Below, piece by piece: positions 5,699 to 10,382 of a stretch of DNA of 10,382 bases. The stretch is from assembly GCA_021372715.1 (NCBI GenBank), contig JAJFTX010000110.1, positions 1 to 10,382 on the forward strand. Direction: 5' to 3'. Numbering within the stretch: position 1 is the stretch's first letter; each line of letters begins with the position of its first letter. The DNA is from Methanobacterium sp. Its GTDB lineage: Archaea > Methanobacteriota > Methanobacteria > Methanobacteriales > Methanobacteriaceae. The notes under the pieces were generated by a model. That model did not search any database and had not been told where the DNA came from. It saw nothing but the letters and a program-made list of their open reading frames with translations. Position numbers and translations under genes: made by a program.

Positions 5699-6670
5699 TT
5701 AGCTCAGTGTGATATTTACTATATTTGTGTTTTCTCCATTGAATATGCTGCTTATTAAATAATTGATCCAAGCTAAAAATTCGTAGAAAAGTTGTTCTAT
5801 GTCTATTTTTGAATCATCAACTTCCACGTTGCTTAATTCAGAGGTAGGTGGTTTAAGTGTACCTTGATACCATTCTTCTGCAGCTGTGTCATTGTATGGG
5901 GTTGTTTGATTTGCTTTGGGGAATCTCCCACTCCAATTACCTACAAATGCATTATATCCATGATTATTATGCCAGATAACCTGGTTCTGATAATTTTCTG
6001 ATTGGGTGATGGTTAATCCGTAATTTTTATTGTTAACATCCTTCCAGGTAGTAGCACCATTTAAAAATAGAGCCACCACATCTACAATCTCTCGGCCCTG
6101 ATACTTGCGTGAGTATGCCGTAGCATAATAATTAGCCTTTGAACTGGTGAACATATCAGAAAAGCTTTTTATAGTTTCTGTTGGATTGGAAACTTCATTA
6201 TGTTCAACCCAACCACTGGAAAAACAGGCCCCGAATAAAATCACCGGAATGTTTCCTTTAAAAGGAGCTTTAAAAGAGTTACCTGAGTTTCCTTCCTGCA
6301 TCTTATGGTCCACGCCCCATATAATACCATCTGAACCAACTATTCCAAAGGGAGGGGATGCTATTCCTCCATTACCATTGTAATTTCCCTCTATGAAAAC
6401 CCCATGTCCAGCATAGATCACAGCATCTGCATTGTACATTCCCTTGAGTATCTGTTTGGTGGTTGCATTCTCCCCATACAGTTCTAAAACTTCAAATCCC
6501 TTGGATTTAAGTACTTCTGCAGTTTCCTTAACCACTTGATAGGATTCAGGAGTGGTGTTATCTCCATTGGCAATTATCAGAATATGTGCATCAGAAATGG
6601 GTAAAATACTGAAAAAAACAGGTATTAATAATAGTATCAATAGTTTCTGAGGCAATTTGTTTCCTGTCAT
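5699..6670 (-). CDS. Secreted caspase-like (clan CD-type) cysteine peptidase candidate
   Basis: This 323-residue protein has a signal peptide or anchor at ~8-28 (LPQKLLILLLIPVFFSILP). The core begins HILIIANGDNTTPES and has alternating strands and helices like the caspase/gingipain fold. The key pair is His89 in ADAVIYAGHGVF and Cys149 in IPVILFGACFSS: a His-Gly after one hydrophobic strand and an Ala-Cys after the next, 60 residues apart, which is the clan CD layout (families C13, C14, C25). The exact family is not assigned. A Trp/aromatic amphipathic stretch at ~293-311 could contact the membrane, and six usable N-X-S/T sequons are present. The ATG at 6668-6670 is backed by a Shine-Dalgarno AAGGTG. 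The activation mode and substrate are unknown; a non-peptidase caspase-fold role is possible. Confidence 0.8.
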   Translation of the reverse strand: MTGNKLPQKLLILLLIPVFFSILPISDAHILIIANGDNTTPESYQVVKETAEVLKSKGFEVLELYGENATTKQILKGMYNADAVIYAGHGVFIEGNYNGNGGIASPPFGIVGSDGIIWGVDHKMQEGNSGNSFKAPFKGNIPVILFGACFSSGWVEHNEVSNPTETIKSFSDMFTSSKANYYATAYSRKYQGREIVDVVALFLNGATTWKDVNNKNYGLTITQSENYQNQVIWHNNHGYNAFVGNWSGRFPKANQTTPYNDTAAEEWYQGTLKPPTSELSNVEVDDSKIDIEQLFYEFLAWINYLISSIFNGENTNIVNITLS

Positions 6671-6678
6671 TTATATTA

Positions 6679-6684
6679 CACCTT
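6679..6684 (-). promoter_or_regulatory. Shine-Dalgarno of the caspase-like gene
   Basis: AAGGTG on the minus strand lies 8 bases before the ATG at 6668-6670 and supports that start. Confidence 0.5.
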
Positions 6685-6709
6685 ATAAAAATATTGAATT
6701 TTAGATAAG

Positions 6710-6790
6710 TTACTGAGATTCTTAAAATATTAAATCTTTACTGAGATTCTTAAAATATTAAATTTTTGATAAGTTACTAAGATTCTTAAT
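6710..6790. repeat. Three direct repeats upstream of the caspase-like gene
   Basis: A 26-base unit beginning TTACTGAGATTCTTAAAA and ending TATTAAAT occurs at 6710-6735 and again, perfectly, at 6738-6763. A third, shorter copy with one change (TTACTAAGATTCTTAAT) is at 6774-6790. The first and third copies also share the flank GATAAG before the unit. The repeats lie 40-120 bases upstream of the caspase-like start and just after the end of the aldo/keto reductase gene. On the minus strand each full copy includes a TATA-like TTTAATATT. A doubled promoter or a regulator-binding array is plausible; slippage is the simple alternative. Confidence 0.8.
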
Positions 6791-6802
6791 ATGTTATGTT
6801 AT

Positions 6803-6818
6803 TTAAAAAAAGGGGGTC
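6803..6818 (-). terminator. Probable terminator of the aldo/keto reductase gene
   Basis: On the minus strand GGACCCCC runs directly into TTTTTTT about 40 bases after the stop codon. A C-rich stretch followed by seven U residues is a good archaeal termination signal. Confidence 0.45.
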
Positions 6819-6857
6819 CTATTTATTATGGTAATTATGGTTAATTATAATCAGGTT

Positions 6858-8009
6858 TTATCTGAACTCTTTTTTAGCCATTTTCATCTTCTCCCGTATA
6901 GGGAGCTTCTGACTACACAACTCCTCACAGAGTCCGCAGCCTAAACATTTATCTGCTTTTTCTTCATCTTTTAGATTGTAATGGTATTGCATGTATACAT
7001 TGGAAGCATCATGGAGCATGGCTGCCTGGTTAAGGTAACTTAAACATTGGGGAATATTTACACCGTTGGGACAGGGCATACAGTAGTCGCAGGCACTGCA
7101 TTCCACCTCGATTTTATCCTTATAAGCTTTCTTCACTTGTTCCATTAATTCATTTTCTTCTGTAGTTAAGGATTGGGGATGGCCGTCTTCGGCACAGAAA
7201 ATATTTTCCACCAGATGTTTCATTTCATTCATACCACTTAAAACGGTAGTAATTTCCGGATGATTCCACAGGTAGCGGAAAGCCCATTCAGCGGCTTTGC
7301 GTTGTATTGGTGCTTTTTTCCAGATTTCAGTCACTTCTGGCGGTGTATAACTAGCTAGTATTCCGCCTTTTAATGGTTCCATCACTGCGATACCTATTTC
7401 TCTTTTCGCAGCATATTCTAATCCTTCCCTTCCAGCTTGTATATTTTCATCTAAATAGTTGTATTGGATCGTACACATATTCCAGTTGTAGGATTCAATG
7501 ACATCTTTAAATAAGTCAATATTATCATGGGAAGAGAATCCTGTGTATTTAATCTTCCCATCTGCTATTGCAGAGTCCAGAAAATCTAACACTCCTAAAT
7601 CTTCCATTTTCGACCAATTTCTCTCTTTAACATTATGAAGAAGATAGAAATCAATGTAATCTGTCTTAAGACGCTTTAATTGTTCTTCAAGGAAATTATC
7701 GAAGTCTCCTTTTTTCTCTATCAACCAGCTGGGTAGTTTAGTACATAGATATACATCCTTCCGGGCAGTGTTCTCCTGGAAGTATTCTCCCAGGAACACT
7801 TCACTGTCACCGCCTTCCTGTAGATTTGTTCCATGATATGAGTAAGCGGTGTCTATGAAGTTAATTCCACTTTCCAGGGCGTAATCCAGAAGTGAAGATG
7901 CCCTTTTCCGGTCAACATGTTGATTTTTACTATCAATAGGTAATCGCATACATCCAAAACCCAGGATAGATACCATTTCACCAGTTTTACCCATCTGACG
8001 ATATAACAT
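6858..8009 (-). CDS. Aldo/keto reductase with C-terminal 4Fe-4S ferredoxin-like domain
   Basis: This 383-residue protein fuses an aldo/keto reductase barrel (~1-275) to a cysteine-rich tail. The catalytic tetrad is complete: Asp53 and Tyr58 in FIDTAYSYHG, Lys91 in CTKLP and His125 in YLLHNV. The tail carries two clusters. The first is C304-x2-C307-x2-C310-x2-C313-P in the typical ACDYCMPCPNGVNIP. The second is C355-x2-C358-x2-C361-x3-C365 in CLGCGLCEELCSQ. Each can hold a 4Fe-4S centre. The architecture is that of the predicted oxidoreductases of COG1453, common in methanogens and anaerobes. The true substrate is unknown. It probably passes electrons between a carbonyl/alcohol substrate, a nicotinamide or similar cofactor, and ferredoxin. 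The ATG at 8007-8009 follows an AGGAG at somewhat long spacing. It is likely its own transcription unit. Confidence 0.93.
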   Translation of the reverse strand: MLYRQMGKTGEMVSILGFGCMRLPIDSKNQHVDRKRASSLLDYALESGINFIDTAYSYHGTNLQEGGDSEVFLGEYFQENTARKDVYLCTKLPSWLIEKKGDFDNFLEEQLKRLKTDYIDFYLLHNVKERNWSKMEDLGVLDFLDSAIADGKIKYTGFSSHDNIDLFKDVIESYNWNMCTIQYNYLDENIQAGREGLEYAAKREIGIAVMEPLKGGILASYTPPEVTEIWKKAPIQRKAAEWAFRYLWNHPEITTVLSGMNEMKHLVENIFCAEDGHPQSLTTEENELMEQVKKAYKDKIEVECSACDYCMPCPNGVNIPQCLSYLNQAAMLHDASNVYMQYHYNLKDEEKADKCLGCGLCEELCSQKLPIREKMKMAKKEFR

Positions 8010-8019
8010 TAGATTTAAG

Positions 8020-8024
8020 CTCCT
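8020..8024 (-). promoter_or_regulatory. Shine-Dalgarno of the aldo/keto reductase gene
   Basis: AGGAG on the minus strand, 10 bases before the ATG at 8007-8009. The match is good and the spacing slightly long. Confidence 0.4.
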
Positions 8025-8086
8025 ATGATTAAATCTTCATCAAATATCCTGATTTGGTTAAGTTCTTAGATTCAAATTATTCGATC

Positions 8087-8100
8087 TTATTTATAAAAAT
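8087..8100 (-). promoter_or_regulatory. Possible TATA box of the aldo/keto reductase gene
   Basis: The minus strand reads ATTTTTATAAATAA in the 216-base gap before the reductase. The predicted start is near 8069, leaving a leader of about 60 bases. The presence of a promoter here argues against read-through from the gad operon. Confidence 0.35.
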
Positions 8101-8206
8101 ATTTATCCCCACTTGTATAATATAAACTATTTTTTTATTTTCTCATGATAATTAATTTACAATAGTTCAAGTTTTTACAAGTAATGGGAGTTTTTCATAA
8201 TTAATA

Positions 8207-8220
8207 CATTTAGGTAAATG
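8207..8220. repeat. Short palindrome after the YrhK-like gene
   Basis: CATTTAGGTAAATG is a pair of perfect 6-base arms around a 2-base centre, beginning 5 bases beyond the stop codon at 8226. The centre is too small for a relaxed hairpin and no U-run follows on the minus strand. It may be chance or a protein-binding site. Confidence 0.3.
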
Positions 8221-8225
8221 AGATT

Positions 8226-9095
8226 TTAGAGATGATCATCTGATTCAACCATGGTTCTTTCATAAAATAAAAGTACAGCACCTATTAAAAAGAATATACC
8301 TCCTATAAACGTGCCCAGATTCGTTATCACTAAACTATAGAAATGACCAGAATTTGGAGATACATATGAGGCTGCAGCAGCAATTATGAAAGCAGTAGAT
8401 CCTATAAGATTATAAGCTGCGATCCTCCAGGAAATTTTATGTGGTTTAAAGGACCATATGGAATGATTAACTTCCATCCAGGCTAATAGGCTGGCAATTA
8501 TGAAGCAGATAGAACCAAATGCATCAGGACCCCATACTAACTTATCTAGAGTTCTTATGAAATGGAAATGTATTAAAGCACCCCATGTGCTTAAGTTGAA
8601 AAAAAGGGTTCCGATTAGTTGTACTAGAGTAGCCCACCAGTCAATACGCTTGGGTTCCCAGGAGAAAATTTTCAATTTTTGGTGAACTGAGCTTATGAGG
8701 TTTGATGGAGTGTTGATGGTTTCCAGATATTGTAAAAAAGCAGCACTGGTAAAAAATAAAGATCCTATAAAGAATGTAAGACCATTATAATAATCGCCTA
8801 CCAAAGACCGATAGGGAGGTAAAGCTCCTAAAGCAAAAAATGTAGACCCAAAAATAAAAAAAATACTTATCCACCACCCTAAAGCCCTAGGAGCCCACCA
8901 GGTCGAACCCGTTCTTTTATCAGGTCTACTTTGATGCTTACGATAATATCGGCAGTTCCATTTGATCGGATTACCTTCTGCATCCTTAAAAATTGCCCTG
9001 GTTACGAATGGACCAGGAACATCCGATTTCTCACAGATAAAACCCTCTGGCGGTTTCAAATAGGGATAATTATCTTCTTTTTGAATCAAAATCAC
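8226..9095 (-). CDS. Six-helix membrane protein with three YrhK-like hairpins
   Basis: This 289-residue protein has a hydrophilic N-terminal part (1-70, with GNPIKWNCRYYRKHQSRPDK) and six membrane helices at ~72-92, 103-124, 154-176, 190-208, 225-244 and 256-278. The helices form three similar two-helix units. Each starts with a Trp-containing stretch and a (I/F)G(S/T)xxF motif (FGSTFF, IGTLFF, IGSTAF), and the second helix of each ends in a glutamate after an aromatic-rich turn (QYLE125, AWME208, FYE279). This resembles the YrhK domain, here in triplicate; the biochemical role of YrhK proteins is not established. It starts with GTG at 9093-9095, the only usable in-frame start after the upstream stop, 24 bases after the gad stop codon, so the two are probably one operon. 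A role linked to acid stress or to glutamate/GABA handling is inference from this linkage alone. Confidence 0.75.
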   Translation of the reverse strand: MILIQKEDNYPYLKPPEGFICEKSDVPGPFVTRAIFKDAEGNPIKWNCRYYRKHQSRPDKRTGSTWWAPRALGWWISIFFIFGSTFFALGALPPYRSLVGDYYNGLTFFIGSLFFTSAAFLQYLETINTPSNLISSVHQKLKIFSWEPKRIDWWATLVQLIGTLFFNLSTWGALIHFHFIRTLDKLVWGPDAFGSICFIIASLLAWMEVNHSIWSFKPHKISWRIAAYNLIGSTAFIIAAAASYVSPNSGHFYSLVITNLGTFIGGIFFLIGAVLLFYERTMVESDDHL

Positions 9096-9119
9096 TTCTA
9101 AGATATTATTTTTTAAAAA

Positions 9120-10382
9120 TTAATAGAGTAGTGATGGGTTTTTCCTATCTTTATCTTTGTCTTCTGATTCCAGACTCTGGCAGGCCGCATCAACATCTGC
9201 CAGGAACATTTCCACCATATCTCTGCCGAAGTTTTCCTTTATCACCATTCGAAGCACAGCGATATCCTGAGCATTTTCTGGTAAGGTATAAGCAGGTACT
9301 ATCCAGCCATTTTCCCTTAATTTATCAGATAATTGGAAAACTGTGAAATCAACATCCTTTAGTTTAACTGTTACCAGGGGAAAGGGAACTTGTTTATTTA
9401 TTAATTCGAATTTACCAGTTTCCCCGAGTTTTTCAGCCATGTATTTAGCGTTTTCATTCATATTATTCATAATATCCTTGTACCCATCAAATCCCAATCT
9501 TATGAAGTTATAATATTGGGCTATTATGTTGTTACTGGCCTTGGAGAAGTTAAGGGAGTAGTTACTCATATTACCTCCCAGATAATTGATATTAAATACC
9601 AGATCATCTGGTATATCAGTTTTATCCTTAAATACCAGCCAGCCCACTCCAGGATAGACCAGTCCATATTTATGTCCCGATGCGTTGATGGATCTTACCT
9701 GTTCCAATCTGAAATCCCATTCCAAATCAGGATAGATAAATGGTGCGATAAACCCTCCACTGGCACCATCGACATGGATGGGTATATTCCAACCTTTTGA
9801 TTTCTTAATATCCAATAATAGGTTGTTTATATCTTTTATCGGATCCATCTGGCCAGTGAAGGTGGTTCCAATAACCGCACCTACGGCTATGGTGTTTTCA
9901 TCGATCTCATCTGCCACATCCTCCGCGGTTATGGTGTATAATTCTTCTCTTAGTGGTATCAGCTTCAATTCCACATCAAAATAACGGGCGAATTTTTCCC
10001 AAACTGTATGCACATCAGCTCCCATTACTATGTTGGGTTTATCATATGGTTTACCCTCTGATTTTCTCCTTTCCCTCCAAGTCCATTTATGGGCTAGGAG
10101 TCCCAGCATAATAGCTTCTGATGATCCTATGGTGGCTGTTCCCACGGACTGGCAATTTTCAGGTGCATTGAATAATCTGGCCAGCATATTAACTACTCTT
10201 TCCTGTATCTTCTGGGTTTGAGGGTATTCATCATTATCCACATAGTTCTTATCCGCTGATTCCATCATCAACTTATTAGCCTCTGGTTCCATCCAGGTAG
10301 TGACAAAACTGGCTAAATTAAGGGATGGATTGCCATCCAAGTTCAATTCGTCATGTATTAATTGATAGGCGGCCTGGGCGGG
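9120..10382 (-). CDS. gad: Glutamate decarboxylase (PLP-dependent), N-terminus beyond window
   Basis: It converts L-glutamate to GABA and CO2 and consumes a proton. The open frame continues to the right edge, giving 420 visible residues. Twelve of these (PAQAAYQLIHDE) precede LNLDGNPSLNLASFVTTWMEP, a block typical of group II Gad; an apparent TTG start at 10346 is internal. The PLP-binding Lys lies in SINASGHKYGLVYPG (visible residue 238) and the conserved Asp in HVDGASGGF (visible residue 205). Both sit 38 positions before their E. coli GadB counterparts (Lys276, Asp243), so about 38 residues are missing and the full protein would be ~458. GSSEAIMLG and the C-terminal small domain (LRMVIKENF) are intact. 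The tail (SEDKDKDRKNPSLLY) lacks the HT end of E. coli GadB. The bacterial-type GadB family differs from the archaeal MfnA tyrosine/aspartate decarboxylase. It is followed by the YrhK-like gene. Confidence 0.93.
   Translation of the reverse strand, partial: PAQAAYQLIHDELNLDGNPSLNLASFVTTWMEPEANKLMMESADKNYVDNDEYPQTQKIQERVVNMLARLFNAPENCQSVGTATIGSSEAIMLGLLAHKWTWRERRKSEGKPYDKPNIVMGADVHTVWEKFARYFDVELKLIPLREELYTITAEDVADEIDENTIAVGAVIGTTFTGQMDPIKDINNLLLDIKKSKGWNIPIHVDGASGGFIAPFIYPDLEWDFRLEQVRSINASGHKYGLVYPGVGWLVFKDKTDIPDDLVFNINYLGGNMSNYSLNFSKASNNIIAQYYNFIRLGFDGYKDIMNNMNENAKYMAEKLGETGKFELINKQVPFPLVTVKLKDVDFTVFQLSDKLRENGWIVPAYTLPENAQDIAVLRMVIKENFGRDMVEMFLADVDAACQSLESEDKDKDRKNPSLLY

Noticed and set aside
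6147..6383. A 78-codon plus-strand frame opposite the caspase-like gene
   Set aside because: It covers the region antisense to the His/Cys motifs, has no Shine-Dalgarno and has unlikely composition.
6710..6790. Possible CRISPR array
   Set aside because: The copies are separated by only about 2 and 10 bases and the third is degenerate, so no spacers exist.
8500..8685. A 61-codon plus-strand frame opposite the YrhK-like gene
   Set aside because: It is a shadow of the membrane protein, with no motif or start signal.
9131..10221. Several plus-strand open frames of 63-94 codons opposite glutamate decarboxylase
   Set aside because: They lie wholly within a well-supported gene on the other strand and show no family resemblance.
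10344..10346. TTG as the start codon of glutamate decarboxylase
   Set aside because: The frame stays open to the right edge and the upstream residues PAQAAYQLIHDE match the conserved Gad N-terminal region, so the real start is outside the window.

Overview
The window looks like a chromosomal segment of a methanogenic archaeon, most likely a member of the Methanobacteriales. The base composition is AT-rich. TATA-type promoter elements lie about 25 to 30 bases before starts or Shine-Dalgarno sites. Several Shine-Dalgarno sites are of the AGGAGGT/GGTG type. Surface proteins are dense in N-X-S/T sequons, and the PAS/HisKA_2 histidine kinase and Fe-S aldo/keto reductase resemble families common in methanogens. 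The taxon is an inference; no rRNA or methanogenesis gene is present to confirm it.

Left part (1-3011, minus strand): the first 103 residues of a Ku-type DNA end-binding protein cut by the left edge, then a multi-spanning PAS sensor histidine kinase, then a small two-helix membrane protein with a coiled-coil tail. A 346-base intergenic region follows (3012-3357). It carries two adjacent inverted repeats and a C-run/T-run, which together could be a small structured RNA.

Centre (3358-6670): three predicted extracytoplasmic proteins, each built around a catalytic-type cysteine. They are an N-terminally anchored glutamine-amidotransferase-like (BPL_N) protein (+), a C39-like cysteine peptidase (+) and a secreted caspase-like His/Cys protein (-). 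A cytoplasmic coiled-coil protein of unknown role (-) sits between the last two. The C39-like gene and the coiled-coil gene converge on an 18-base spacer that can terminate both. Short direct repeats lie before the C39-like gene and before the caspase-like gene.

Right part (6858-10382, minus strand): an aldo/keto reductase with two C-terminal 4Fe-4S motifs, transcribed separately, and a probable two-gene operon. The operon is glutamate decarboxylase (its first ~38 residues lie beyond the right edge) followed 24 bases later by a six-helix membrane protein made of three YrhK-like helical hairpins. No glutamate/GABA antiporter is present in the window.

The most interesting points are the archaeal Ku, the possible small RNA at 3137-3231, the grouping of three surface cysteine-nucleophile proteins, and the pairing of Gad with a triplicated YrhK-like protein. 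No IS element, CRISPR array, tRNA or rRNA was seen.
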